A stretch of 56,677 nt of DNA from an uncultured Alcaligenaceae bacterium (GCA_937952975.1 CALFXX010000063.1:1-56677), one strand, 5' to 3'; positions 16,552 to 25,084 are shown, numbered from the stretch's first letter. The notes: generated by a model from the letters alone, not told the origin. A program made the numbers and translations.

Positions 16552-17466
16552 TTAATAGCTAGCAGGATCAGGATTGTTTGTTGGGTTTGCCAACGCTTTC
16601 TTCATTTTGTCAGTCATTGGCTGATTCAACACCAAGCCCTTAGGTGGTACGGCCTTATCAAACCACTTTGAATACAAGGCTGGCATCTCGGCAGACTTGT
16701 ACAGTTTGCTTGCGGCAGCAGTGACCATCTTGTTGAACGGAGCGTCATCACGCGGCATCATGAAGGCATAGGGTTCAGGATTTGACAATGTGTCGCTCGA
16801 AATAGCGAAATCGCTTGGCTTTTTAGAACCTGCAACCAAGCCCGCCAACAAAATATCATCCATCACGAATGCAGCAGCGCGACCCGTTTCAACCATCAAG
16901 AAAGCCTCTGGATGATCTTTCGCAGCCAAAATGGTCAAGCCTAGGTTTTGAGCTGTATTCGCTTCTGAGATCTGTTTGAGATTGGTTGAGCCAGCTGTCG
17001 ACACAACTGTTTTGCCTTTCAAGCTTGCCAGATTGGTAATGCCTGAACTCTTTTTATACACAAAGCGCGTGGCAGTCAGATAATAAGTGGGGCCAAACGC
17101 AACTTGCTTTTGACGCTCGGCGTTGTTGGTCGTTGAACCACACTCAAGATCAATTGTGCCGTTCGCGATCAAAGGGATGCGAGTCGCTGAAGTGACTGGC
17201 GCGAGCTTCACTTGCAAATTAGGCAACTTGAGTTCGTTTTTGATTTCATTGACGACATACATACAAATGTCGACCGCATAGCCAATGACTTTTTGCTGAT
17301 CGTCATAATACGAAAATGGCAACGAGGCATCGCGATGACCAACAGTAATCGTGTTGGTTTCTTTAATTTTTTTAAGCGCACCTGTTAGTTCTTGCGCAAC
17401 CGCTGTGCTACCAATCACGACTGTCGCAAGCGCAACCAGGCCGTGCTTAAGGGTTTGATGAAACAT
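16552..17466 (-). CDS. gltI: Glutamate/aspartate ABC transporter periplasmic binding protein
   Basis: A 304-residue family 3 solute-binding protein. The signal peptide covers about residues 1-24 (GSTAVAQ). Family features include TITVGHRDASLPFSYYDDQQ (about 35-54), VIGYAVDICMYVV, RIPLIANGTIDLECGSTTNN (about 94-113) and the C-terminal ALYSKWFDKAVPPKG. It is the first gene of gltIJK. Glutamate or aspartate is the likely ligand from family resemblance. The preceding 148 bases hold its promoter region. Confidence 0.9.
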   Translation of the reverse strand: MFHQTLKHGLVALATVVIGSTAVAQELTGALKKIKETNTITVGHRDASLPFSYYDDQQKVIGYAVDICMYVVNEIKNELKLPNLQVKLAPVTSATRIPLIANGTIDLECGSTTNNAERQKQVAFGPTYYLTATRFVYKKSSGITNLASLKGKTVVSTAGSTNLKQISEANTAQNLGLTILAAKDHPEAFLMVETGRAAAFVMDDILLAGLVAGSKKPSDFAISSDTLSNPEPYAFMMPRDDAPFNKMVTAAASKLYKSAEMPALYSKWFDKAVPPKGLVLNQPMTDKMKKALANPTNNPDPASY

Positions 17467-17614
17467 GTTTAGACTCCGGTAGATTTCTAGATAGCACTGC
17501 GTTTAAGCCTGAGTCAGGCAACATCCAACAACAGTACCGCTTGGGAGATTGAAGAGTAATAACCCACGCCCCTATTTTGCACTGCAACAGGGTATTTACG
17601 CTAGCGGGTTCGCC

Positions 17615-18595
17615 CTAATCAACGTTAATTTTTGCTTTTTTTACAACCTCGCCCCAGCGGGCGCGCTCTTGAGCGATAAAGCTAGCAAATTCTTGTGGGG
17701 TATCGCCAATCAACAGGGCACCATCGTCGCGCATGCGTTTGGTGCCCTCGGGCGACTTCAGTGCAAGCACAACCTCAGTTTGCAAGCGACTGACAATCTC
17801 AGTTGGCGTACCCGCTGGCGCCATCAAGCCGTACCACTGCGAGGTTTCAAAGCCTGGGTAACCGCTTTCAGCGATAGTCGGCACCTCAGGTAATGAAGAG
17901 GCCCGTGCGCTTGAGCCAACGGCCAAAGGCATGAGTGCCCCGCCTTTAATCTGCGCTACAAGTGAGGGTAAGCCATTAAAGGTTGCTTGGGTTTGACCAC
18001 CAATCAAATCAGTCAACATTGGACCCGAGCCCTTGTAAGGAACATGCACCAATTCAATGCCAGCCTCAGCCGCAAAGTATTCCATCGCCAGATGCCCAGC
18101 ACTGCCATTGCCCGCTGAACCGTAATTGATTGAGCCAGGTTTAGCTTTGGCGGCCGCAACAAACTCAGCCAGGGTTTTAAACCCCGAACGCTGGCTCACT
18201 GCGATCACGTTCGGAACCTTTGCGATCAAAGAAATCGCAACAAAGTCTTTGACTGGATCGTAGGGCAACTTCGCACCGAAGAGCGCAGGGTTTACAGCAA
18301 GCGTCCCCACATGTCCAAGAATCAGTGTGTAGCCATCAGGCGCTGCACGCTTGACCTCGGCCATCGCAATATTCCCAGCGGCACCGGGTTTATTTTCAAC
18401 GTATACCGACTGACCCAATTGGGCCGTCAGGCTGCTTGCCACAGAACGCGCGACGATTTCAGACGTGCCACCCGGCGCAAACGGCACCACGAAACGAATG
18501 GCCTTGTCAGGATATTGAGCCCACACACCTGAAGCACAACACAGCAACAGAGTAGCGAACGAAGCACGAATTTTCAAGACAGATATCGTAGGCAT
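17615..18595 (-). CDS. Bug-family (tripartite tricarboxylate) periplasmic receptor 2
   Basis: A 326-residue extracytoplasmic receptor of the TctC/Bug family. It has a signal peptide (about 1-26, ending GVWA-Q), then YPDKAIRFVVPFAPGG and the central conserved NKPGAAGNIAMAEV segment. Downstream are GYTLILGHVGTLAVNP, VPYKGSGPMLTDLIGGQ and PEVPTIAESGYPGFE. Its ATG is two bases after the stop of a second receptor gene. No TctA/TctB membrane genes are present in the window. Such orphan receptors are common in Bordetella-like bacteria and may share a distant permease or act in signalling. It is the last gene of the operon with the TPP decarboxylase. Confidence 0.86.
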   Translation of the reverse strand: MPTISVLKIRASFATLLLCCASGVWAQYPDKAIRFVVPFAPGGTSEIVARSVASSLTAQLGQSVYVENKPGAAGNIAMAEVKRAAPDGYTLILGHVGTLAVNPALFGAKLPYDPVKDFVAISLIAKVPNVIAVSQRSGFKTLAEFVAAAKAKPGSINYGSAGNGSAGHLAMEYFAAEAGIELVHVPYKGSGPMLTDLIGGQTQATFNGLPSLVAQIKGGALMPLAVGSSARASSLPEVPTIAESGYPGFETSQWYGLMAPAGTPTEIVSRLQTEVVLALKSPEGTKRMRDDGALLIGDTPQEFASFIAQERARWGEVVKKAKINVD

Positions 18596-18597
18596 CT

Positions 18598-19581
18598 TTA
18601 CTCTTTCATTTGGCTGACAAACGCTTTGAGTTCTTCAGGCATGCGAGCAAGTGAGTTCGTCCATTCAGCGCCGGGCATAAAGGCGACAAGCGGGGCATCG
18701 TTCTTAATTGTTTTCAAAAACTCGGGATCTGCGAGCGTGTCTTGAATCGCCTGCTGCAGGCGGTCAGCAATCTCTTGAGGCAGTGCCTTGGGGCCTGCGA
18801 TGCCACGCTCTGAACTCACCCTCAAATCAAAACCAAACTCTTTGATCGACGGCACGTCTTTAATCACAGGTACGCGGGTTGGATTGAGCACAAGCATGCC
18901 CACTGCCACCTCAGGGTCGCCATAACCTGCCAAGAACTCGCCAATACTTGAAAAGGCGTAATCAACGTGGCCGCCCATCACAGCACTTTTATAATCTCCG
19001 GCACCTTTAAAAGCAATGTCTGTGCCTTTTACACCTGCCGCCTGCTCAATTTTTAACAAAGATTGATGGCCGCTGGTGCCCCGTCCACTGGTGGCAAACG
19101 AAAGTGAGCCTGGATCTTTTTTAAGTGCAGCAAGTAATTCTGGAAAGGTTCTATATTTTGATTTTTTGTGCATCACCAACACGGATGGGTCATCGACCAC
19201 ACGGGCAATGATTTTTAAATCACTGGTTTGATAGGCCGACTGCTTATACATCGGGATAAAGACAAAGCCAGGCACGTTGATAAAGCCAACCGTATACCCG
19301 TCAGGTTTAGAGCGGGCGATATACGCTGACGATATTTCGCCGCCTGCACCAGGCTTATTGACGACTACGATACGAGCCTTACCACCGAGTTTTTTTTCAA
19401 GAAATGGCACTAAAGCACGCGCCATCAAGTCGGTGCCACCGCCAGGTGCGAAGCCAACAATTAACTCAATCGCTTGGTCATCGGGCCAAGCGGCTGAACT
19501 CGCAACCGGAAACGCCCCCAACACCGAGAACAAACCGGCGGCTAACCATTTTTTGAAAATATTATTCATTTGTCTTGGCAC
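18598..19581 (-). CDS. Bug-family (tripartite tricarboxylate) periplasmic receptor 1
   Basis: A 327-residue protein read from GTG 19581; an ATG at 19569 (MNNIFKKWLAAG) is equally plausible and neither has a strong ribosome site. A signal peptide is present (ending ASSAA-W). Receptor features include IELIVGFAPGGGTDLMARAL, NKPGAGGEISSAYIA, GTSGHQSLLKIEQAAGV and AFKGAGDYKSAVMGG. It differs clearly from the adjacent receptor in both halves, so the pair is not a very recent duplication. It lies downstream of the decarboxylase genes after a 135-base gap containing a dyad. The ligand is presumably a carboxylate; identity unknown. Confidence 0.86.
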   Translation of the reverse strand: MPRQMNNIFKKWLAAGLFSVLGAFPVASSAAWPDDQAIELIVGFAPGGGTDLMARALVPFLEKKLGGKARIVVVNKPGAGGEISSAYIARSKPDGYTVGFINVPGFVFIPMYKQSAYQTSDLKIIARVVDDPSVLVMHKKSKYRTFPELLAALKKDPGSLSFATSGRGTSGHQSLLKIEQAAGVKGTDIAFKGAGDYKSAVMGGHVDYAFSSIGEFLAGYGDPEVAVGMLVLNPTRVPVIKDVPSIKEFGFDLRVSSERGIAGPKALPQEIADRLQQAIQDTLADPEFLKTIKNDAPLVAFMPGAEWTNSLARMPEELKAFVSQMKE

Positions 19582-19645
19582 TCAGTCGTAAAAAAGAACA
19601 GGGGATGATGACCAAATACTGTTTCACTACCGGCGATCTGACAAA

Positions 19646-19702
19646 GGGCATCGACGCGACACGTTGATCATTCAATTAATCAGATGTCTGACGTCAATGC
19701 CC
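19646..19702. promoter_or_regulatory. Dyad in the gap between decarboxylase and receptor genes
   Basis: GGGCATCGACG (19646-19656) pairs with CGTCAATGCCC (19692-19702) with one wobble-type mismatch. The 35-base loop contains a smaller CAGA-TG-TCTG element. It could be an RNA hairpin that separates decarboxylase and receptor expression, or an operator. Confidence 0.35.
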
Positions 19703-19716
19703 TCGCCTTAAACGCT

Positions 19717-20316
19717 TTAAAGCGGCGCTAAGCCAAGCGTCTGACGGAAACGATTCTTGATATACACCCCATCGCGAGACGGAAAGGCGCGTGGTACATC
19801 GTCGGCTTTGACATACACCTGCGCAAACGATACGCCTGAGCGCGCCACGACATTCTGCGCAATAGTTTTGACATCGCTGGCGTCTTTGACTTTGAACGAA
19901 TTAGCAATGCCGCAACCTTTCGCGACTGCCGTCAGATCGGTACCGAGGCTGCTGTGACTATGCTGCATACCCGTTTCACCAAAGTGACCGTTATCAAGCA
20001 CGACGATTGTGAGATTTTTTGGCTGCTGAGCGTTAATCGTTGCCAGGCCTCCGATCCCCATCAACTGCTCGCCGTCACCCGTGATCACCAGCACCGATTT
20101 GTTTGGCTGTGCCAAAGCAAGGCCAAGACCAATCAAAGCCGCGCCACCCATGGCACCCCACATGTAGAAGTTTTCATCCCGATCACCTGCTGCAAAGACG
20201 TCGTAGTTTGACGAACCCAGGCCAGGGACAACTAAGGCCTCGGGGCACAGGGCTAAAAGGTCTTTCACAAAAGCACGGCGCTCGATCGTGCCAGAAAAAG
20301 CTGGAATATTGCTCAT
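19717..20316 (-). CDS. TPP-dependent 2-oxoacid decarboxylase, TPP-binding subunit (ComE-like)
   Basis: A 199-residue cytoplasmic protein equal to the C-terminal (PP) domain of TPP enzymes. The TPP/magnesium motif starts at GDGEQLMG (about 81-88) and ends at VVLDN about 30 residues later. GAMGGAALIGLGLALAQ precedes it and HFGETGMQHSHSS follows it. Split two-subunit forms of this kind are sulfopyruvate decarboxylase (ComDE) and the related phosphonopyruvate decarboxylase. It lies 55 bases downstream of the partner PYR subunit. The exact substrate (sulfopyruvate, phosphonopyruvate or another 2-oxoacid) cannot be decided from sequence. Confidence 0.82.
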   Translation of the reverse strand: MSNIPAFSGTIERRAFVKDLLALCPEALVVPGLGSSNYDVFAAGDRDENFYMWGAMGGAALIGLGLALAQPNKSVLVITGDGEQLMGIGGLATINAQQPKNLTIVVLDNGHFGETGMQHSHSSLGTDLTAVAKGCGIANSFKVKDASDVKTIAQNVVARSGVSFAQVYVKADDVPRAFPSRDGVYIKNRFRQTLGLAPL

Positions 20317-20371
20317 GATGTTTCCTGTCTTTAAAAGTTAGCGTGTTGAAAGTGATGTGGTCGGCTCGTGC

Positions 20372-20920
20372 TTAATCACGCACCCATTTTTTGCGACCAA
20401 TCAAGCTTTGCGATAACAAAATGGCAACACGGTCACCCGCTTGAAATACTGAGTCCAACGCTGCGCTCACAACATCTTCAACTTCGTCAGCCTTGCTGAC
20501 ACGATAGACCGTGATTCCCATAAGCTCCATCACACCCTGAGTCGCTCGACTCATGGGGCCCTGCCAGGGATTGAACTCGGCATACTCGCCGCGCATGGTG
20601 ACGAGACTCAAAAACGGAAACCGGCAGCTATCAAGCAACGACATCATGTTGATGCAATTACCGACGCCGCTACTTTGCATCAGCAACGCATGGCGGTCAC
20701 CGCCCAACCAAGCGCCGGCGGCAATCGCAACACCCTCTTCTTCGGTCGTCAAGACAATGCCACGCATGTCAGGATCAGCGTGCACACGGCGAATCACGTG
20801 CGCATGACCTGCGTCGGGTACGTAAGAGACTTGTTTAATGCCGCCTTTTTTTAGAACATTAAAAATATCGTCTTGCCAGGGGTGTGTCTGGCTGTCGTTT
20901 GGAGCTGCTTTACTCGTCAT
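20372..20920 (-). CDS. TPP-dependent 2-oxoacid decarboxylase, PYR subunit (ComD-like)
   Basis: A 182-residue protein equal to the N-terminal (PYR) domain of TPP decarboxylases. The catalytic glutamate that activates the TPP pyrimidine is in TTEEEGVAIAAGA (near residues 58-70). SYVPDAGHAHVIRRV precedes it and MQSSGVGNCINMMSLLDSC follows. Together with the downstream TPP-binding subunit it would form a heteromeric decarboxylase like ComDE. It is the first gene of a four-gene minus-strand unit with two periplasmic Bug receptors. This suggests uptake and decarboxylation of one carboxylate class (inference). Confidence 0.82.
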   Translation of the reverse strand: MTSKAAPNDSQTHPWQDDIFNVLKKGGIKQVSYVPDAGHAHVIRRVHADPDMRGIVLTTEEEGVAIAAGAWLGGDRHALLMQSSGVGNCINMMSLLDSCRFPFLSLVTMRGEYAEFNPWQGPMSRATQGVMELMGITVYRVSKADEVEDVVSAALDSVFQAGDRVAILLSQSLIGRKKWVRD

Positions 20921-21034
20921 GTCTCGACCTTTTTGTCTTGTGTAGTGAATGAAGTTGAACTGTTCTGCCCGTTAATCTTACTTTAACAAACTCGCTGTCA
21001 CATCAGACGCGTAGGAATGCTTCTGATGCCTGGC

Positions 21035-21514
21035 TCAGCGTGTCACGCCCGGCAACGGTAACGCTGTTTTATAACGCACTTGTTTTAAAGCAAAACTTGA
21101 GCGAATTTTTTCAATACCCGGAATCGGCGTGAGTTGTTCAAGAATAAATTTTTCGAGCGCTCCGATGTCTGCGACAGCAACGCGTATCAGGTAATCACTA
21201 TCCCCCGTCATCAGATAGCATTCCATCACCTCGTCGTGTTCACAAATACGCCGCTCAAAGTGCGCCAATGACTCTTTGCTTTGGCTGGTTAAGCTGATGC
21301 TAATGAACACATTCAACCCGAGGCCGAGCGCCGCCGCGCTGGCCAAAGCAACATAACGGTCAATGACACCTGCACTTTCAAGGGCACGCACGCGCGCCAA
21401 ACAGGGCGAAGGGCTTAAGTGCACCCGCTTTGCTAACTCGATATTTGAGAGTGCTCCGTCGAGCTGTAACTCTTGAAGAATTTTTAGATCAGTTGCGTCT
21501 AGCTTCATTAGCAT
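21035..21514 (-). CDS. Lrp/AsnC-family transcriptional regulator
   Basis: A 159-residue regulator. The N-terminal helix-turn-helix occupies about residues 6-60 (LDATDLKILQELQLDGALSN, then LAKRVHLSPSPCLARVRALE). The C-terminal RAM effector-binding domain follows (YVALASAAALGLGLNVFISI; MECYLMTGDSDYLIRVAV). It is divergent from the 2-oxoacid dehydrogenase E1 gene, with 156 AT-rich bases between them. In Pseudomonas a similar pair (MdeR/MdeB) works in methionine-derived 2-oxobutyrate metabolism. By analogy this protein may sense an amino acid and control the E1 gene. Two ATGs three codons apart are possible starts. Confidence 0.88.
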   Translation of the reverse strand: MLMKLDATDLKILQELQLDGALSNIELAKRVHLSPSPCLARVRALESAGVIDRYVALASAAALGLGLNVFISISLTSQSKESLAHFERRICEHDEVMECYLMTGDSDYLIRVAVADIGALEKFILEQLTPIPGIEKIRSSFALKQVRYKTALPLPGVTR

Positions 21515-21670
21515 AAATTAACAGTTTTTTATATTTATATATTAATAATTTAAAGCATTTTATGCTTTAAAAGGTAAATTTAATACATATTTAAAGCAGC
21601 TCATGCTGCATAGTTTTCTCTAGAATGTTCAAATTCTCTACTCACGATTCCTAGAAGGCCTAAACCGCCC
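21515..21670. promoter_or_regulatory. AT-rich divergent control region with palindromes
   Basis: Between the Lrp-type gene and the E1 gene lies an AT-rich stretch. It holds a 10-bp perfect dyad TTTAAAGCAT-TTT-ATGCTTTAAA (21549-21571). A related half site TTAAAGCAGC follows at 21591-21600 and runs into GCAGC-TCAT-GCTGC. Repeated AT-rich dyads spaced along one DNA face suit Lrp-family octamer binding. TAGAAT at 21621-21626 is a possible -10 element for the E1 gene. Confidence 0.5.
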
Positions 21671-24313
21671 ATGAACGCCTCAATCGACCCCCGTCTGACC
21701 GCCCTGCTCATAACGACAGACACCGACACACAAGAAACCAGCGAGTGGCGCGAAGCCTTTTTGGCCGTGCTGGCTGCCGAAGGCCCAGAGCGAGCTCGTT
21801 TTTTATTGGATGAGCTTGTTCGCACCGCACACACCGCAAAAATCGGCTGGCGACCAGAACTCAGTACACCCTATGTCAATACGATTTCAGTTGATCAACA
21901 GCCGGTGTTTCCGGGTGACTTGGCCGTTGAAGAGCGCCTGGCCTCGATCATGCGCTGGAACGCACTCGCCATGGTCGTACGCGCGAATCAAGCCTATGGC
22001 GAGCTTGGCGGCCACATTGCGAGCTATGCCAGCGCGGCAGATTTGTTCGAAACCGGCTTCAACCACTTTTTTGCGGCACGACAAGGCACGGGCCCCGGTC
22101 AGCATCGCGGCGATCTGGTGTTTTTTCAACCTCACAGCGCGCCCGGCGTCTATGCACGCGCCTATCTTGAGGGCCGTTTAAGCGAACAAGATTTGCTGAA
22201 CTATCGTCAAGAAATCCGCGCGTCTGAAAACGGTGCAGTGGGGCTGTCAAGCTATCCACACCCTTGGCTCATGCCTGAGTTCTGGCAATTTCCAACAGGC
22301 TCAATGGGCATTGGGCCGATCAGTTCAATCTATCACGCACGCTTCATGCGCTACCTCAGCCATCGCAATCTGCTTGATTGCTCGGCCCGTAAAGTTTGGG
22401 GTGTGTTTGGCGATGGCGAAATGGACGAACCCGAATCCATGAGCGCCTTAACCTTGGCTGCCCGCGAAGGTTTAGATAATCTTGTCTGGGTCGTCAATTG
22501 CAACTTGCAACGCTTAGACGGTCCTGTTCGCGGCAATGGTCGCATCATTGACGAACTCGAAAAGCTTTTCACGGGTGCTGGCTGGAACGTGATCAAACTC
22601 GTTTGGGGGAGTGACTGGGACGGTCTGTTTGCGCGGGATGTGACGGGCGCATTAGCCCGAGCCTTTGCCAACACGGTTGATGGACAAATGCAAACCTTCG
22701 CGGCGAAAGACGGTCGTTTTAATCGCGATACTTTTTTTGGTCAAAATGAAGAGCTTGCCAAGCTTGCGCAGGGCATGACCGATGATCAGATTGATCGCTT
22801 AAAGCGCGGCGGACACGACTTAGTCAAGATCCATGCTGCATACGCTTCGGCCGCTCAGCACGTCGGCCAGCCCACCGTCATTTTGGCGCATACCAAAAAA
22901 GGCTACGGGATGGGCAGCGCTGGTCAGGGCAAGATGACCACGCATAGCCAGAAAAAATTTGACGAGACTGATCTGCTTGAGTTTCGCAATCGCTTTAATC
23001 TGCCCCTGTCTGACCAAGAGGCTACCTCACTGACCTTTTACAAACCAGCCCCAGACAGCGCCGAGATGCAATATTTGCAAAGCCATCGTGCAAGCTTAGG
23101 CGGCTATTTACCCAAGCGCGACACGGTATGCGACGTTGTGCCGGTGCCTACGCTCGAGCAATACAGTGGCTTTGCACTAAACGCCGAAGGTAAAGAGATG
23201 AGTACCACCATGGCCTTCGTGCGCATGCTGGGTAACCTTCTTAAGGATTCCGCTTTAGGTCCGCGCATTGTGCCAATCGTGGCTGATGAAGCCCGCACCT
23301 TTGGCATGGCTAACTTGTTCAAGCAAGTGGGTATTTATTCAAGTGTGGGCCAACGCTACGCGCCTGAAGACATTGGCTCAGTGCTCAGCTACCGCGAAGC
23401 GCTTGACGGTCAAATCCTTGAAGAAGGCATCTCAGAAGCCGGTGCGATCGCCAGTTGGACGGCCGCGGCGACAAGCTACAGCGTGCACGGCCTCGCGATG
23501 TTGCCTTTTTATATTTATTACTCGATGTTTGGCTTTCAACGTGTTGGGGATCAGATCTGGGCGGCTGCCGACCAACGCCCACGCGGCTTTTTGTTGGGGG
23601 CAACCTCGGGTCGCACCACACTCGGTGGCGAAGGCTTGCAACACCAAGACGGCTCTAGCCATCTTCATGCAGCCACCATCCCCAACTGCAAAGCCTACGA
23701 TCCAGCGTTTGCTGGCGAGATGGCCGTGATCGTTCATCAAGGCATTCAAGACATGATGATCGAGCAACGCGACGTGTTTTATTACATCACGCTGATGAAT
23801 GAAAATTATGCACAACCCAGCTTGCCCAACGGCGTGCACGAGCAAGTCATACGCGGGTGTTACTTGTTTGAAACATATCGCGCGCAGTCGGGCAATACTC
23901 CGGTCCCAGCCGTCACGCTCTTAGGCTCGGGCGCGATCCTGACCGAAGTAATTAAAGCAGCGCAGCAACTCGCTGCTCAAGGCGTGACTGCTTATGTCTA
24001 CAGCGTCACCAGCTGGAGCGAACTGGCGCGTGACGGCCTAGCCTGCCAAGAGGCTCGCTTAGCCGGGTCGGACAACCAAGAGGTACCCTTTATCTACACG
24101 CAGTTAGGCTCAAGCCAAGGCCCGATCATTGCGGCGACAGACTATGTGCATGCCTTACCTGAATCTGTACGCGCTTACCTGCCCGCTGATCGTCGCTATT
24201 TAACGCTAGGCACAGACGGCTTTGGCCGTAGTGATACCCGTGCTGCCCTGCGCGAATATTTTGGTGTGGATGCGGCTGCCATCGCGCGTGCAGCGTTGCT
24301 CGCTTTAAAATAG
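21671..24313 (+). CDS. Homodimeric-type 2-oxoacid (pyruvate/2-oxobutyrate) dehydrogenase E1 component
   Basis: An 880-residue E1 enzyme of the AceE type (family length about 885). The TPP motif begins GDGEMDEPESMSALTLAARE (near 249-268) and continues to VNCNLQRLDGPVRGN. Upstream are GGHIASYASAADLFETGFNHFF and PGVYARAYLEGRL. The central part has GYGMGSAGQG, the PYR-like domain has APEDIGSVLSYREALDGQILEEGISEAG, and the C-terminal part has YIYYSMFGFQRVGDQIWAAADQ. There are no E2 or E3 genes beside it. With the divergent Lrp regulator this resembles MdeB rather than the main aceE. It would decarboxylate pyruvate or 2-oxobutyrate and pass the acyl group to a distantly encoded E2. The AAGG upstream of the ATG is farther than ideal. 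Confidence 0.9.
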   Translation: MNASIDPRLTALLITTDTDTQETSEWREAFLAVLAAEGPERARFLLDELVRTAHTAKIGWRPELSTPYVNTISVDQQPVFPGDLAVEERLASIMRWNALAMVVRANQAYGELGGHIASYASAADLFETGFNHFFAARQGTGPGQHRGDLVFFQPHSAPGVYARAYLEGRLSEQDLLNYRQEIRASENGAVGLSSYPHPWLMPEFWQFPTGSMGIGPISSIYHARFMRYLSHRNLLDCSARKVWGVFGDGEMDEPESMSALTLAAREGLDNLVWVVNCNLQRLDGPVRGNGRIIDELEKLFTGAGWNVIKLVWGSDWDGLFARDVTGALARAFANTVDGQMQTFAAKDGRFNRDTFFGQNEELAKLAQGMTDDQIDRLKRGGHDLVKIHAAYASAAQHVGQPTVILAHTKKGYGMGSAGQGKMTTHSQKKFDETDLLEFRNRFNLPLSDQEATSLTFYKPAPDSAEMQYLQSHRASLGGYLPKRDTVCDVVPVPTLEQYSGFALNAEGKEMSTTMAFVRMLGNLLKDSALGPRIVPIVADEARTFGMANLFKQVGIYSSVGQRYAPEDIGSVLSYREALDGQILEEGISEAGAIASWTAAATSYSVHGLAMLPFYIYYSMFGFQRVGDQIWAAADQRPRGFLLGATSGRTTLGGEGLQHQDGSSHLHAATIPNCKAYDPAFAGEMAVIVHQGIQDMMIEQRDVFYYITLMNENYAQPSLPNGVHEQVIRGCYLFETYRAQSGNTPVPAVTLLGSGAILTEVIKAAQQLAAQGVTAYVYSVTSWSELARDGLACQEARLAGSDNQEVPFIYTQLGSSQGPIIAATDYVHALPESVRAYLPADRRYLTLGTDGFGRSDTRAALREYFGVDAAAIARAALLALK

Positions 24314-24317
24314 TAGG

Positions 24318-24941
24318 ATGCCCTCGACACCAACTCAAGCACCAGCCTTAGTCCTAGACGCCTGTATTTTGATGTCTGGCCTGCTGCGGCCGCTGCTTTT
24401 GAATCTAGCGCACGCTGGCCTCTTGATGCCGCTTTGGACAGACAAGATCGGCCAAGAATGGCAACGTAATGCAGCTCGCCTGTGGCCGATTGAGCCAGAG
24501 CTTTTAAAAAATGAATGGCAGCTGATGCAAGAGCAATTTCCATGCTCAAACATGGGCGATGTCACCGAGTTTGAGGCAACCCTTAGGCACACCGATCGTA
24601 AAGATAAGCACGTGGCCGCGGCTGGTATCGCCGGCGTTGCCAAACAGGTCGCGCAGCCGATCAGCGTATTGACCTGGAACCTCAAAGACTTTAGCCGCTC
24701 TGAACTACGCAAGCAACAACTTGGTCTGACCGACCCCGATCGCTTGCTATCGCAGTGGTGGACGACTCAGTCACCTATATTGCAACGCCAGATTGACGCC
24801 ACAATTGAAGACCTTTTTGCAACGGGCAGGCGTCAACCTGAACCTGTTGTGGCGATGCTCAAACGCGATCGTTTGTTTCGACTTGCAGGCTGCTACGAAC
24901 GACTCGTGCAGCAGAGCGCGAGTATTGATCCGAAATCTTGA
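24318..24941 (+). CDS. PIN-domain protein (putative RNase)
   Basis: A 207-residue protein whose first ~130 residues look like a PIN nuclease. The acidic residues expected for metal binding are visible: Asp 14 in LVLDACIL, Glu 47 in KIGQEW, Asp 96 in DRKDKHV and Asp 124 in NLKDF. Residues 130-207 form an unusually long C-terminal extension. Its ATG is four bases after the stop of the E1 gene, so translational coupling is likely. No antitoxin-sized gene is adjacent, which makes a classical VapBC toxin role doubtful; a housekeeping or solitary RNase is possible. It ends about 85 bases before a bidirectional terminator. Confidence 0.75.
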   Translation: MPSTPTQAPALVLDACILMSGLLRPLLLNLAHAGLLMPLWTDKIGQEWQRNAARLWPIEPELLKNEWQLMQEQFPCSNMGDVTEFEATLRHTDRKDKHVAAAGIAGVAKQVAQPISVLTWNLKDFSRSELRKQQLGLTDPDRLLSQWWTTQSPILQRQIDATIEDLFATGRRQPEPVVAMLKRDRLFRLAGCYERLVQQSASIDPKS

Positions 24942-25024
24942 GATCACTTGAAAAAAGCCAGCAGTGAATACGAGTAACGCGACTCGTCAACGCGAATGAT
25001 TTGCTCTGACAGTGCTCTCAAAAG

Positions 25025-25065
25025 AAAAACCCCCGCTAGCACCGAGGTGCAAGCGGGGGTTTTTT
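25025..25065. terminator. Bidirectional intrinsic terminator between PIN gene and pnp
   Basis: Stem CCCCCGCT (25030-25037) pairs with AGCGGGGG (25052-25059), and an inner GCACC/GGTGC pair extends it. A six-T run follows on the plus strand and a five-base run (AAAAA, 25025-25029) precedes it for the minus strand. It suits both the PIN gene and pnp, which converge here. Confidence 0.9.
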
Positions 25066-25084
25066 ATGCTGCGACTCTAACGAC

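Noticed and set aside
19717..20920. Naming the decarboxylase comDE (sulfopyruvate decarboxylase)
   Set aside because: Related two-subunit enzymes act on other 2-oxoacids and there are no coenzyme M or sulfonate genes in view.
24318..24941. PIN-domain gene as the toxin of a VapBC toxin-antitoxin pair
   Set aside because: No antitoxin-sized gene lies beside it; its neighbours are the E1 gene and a terminator.
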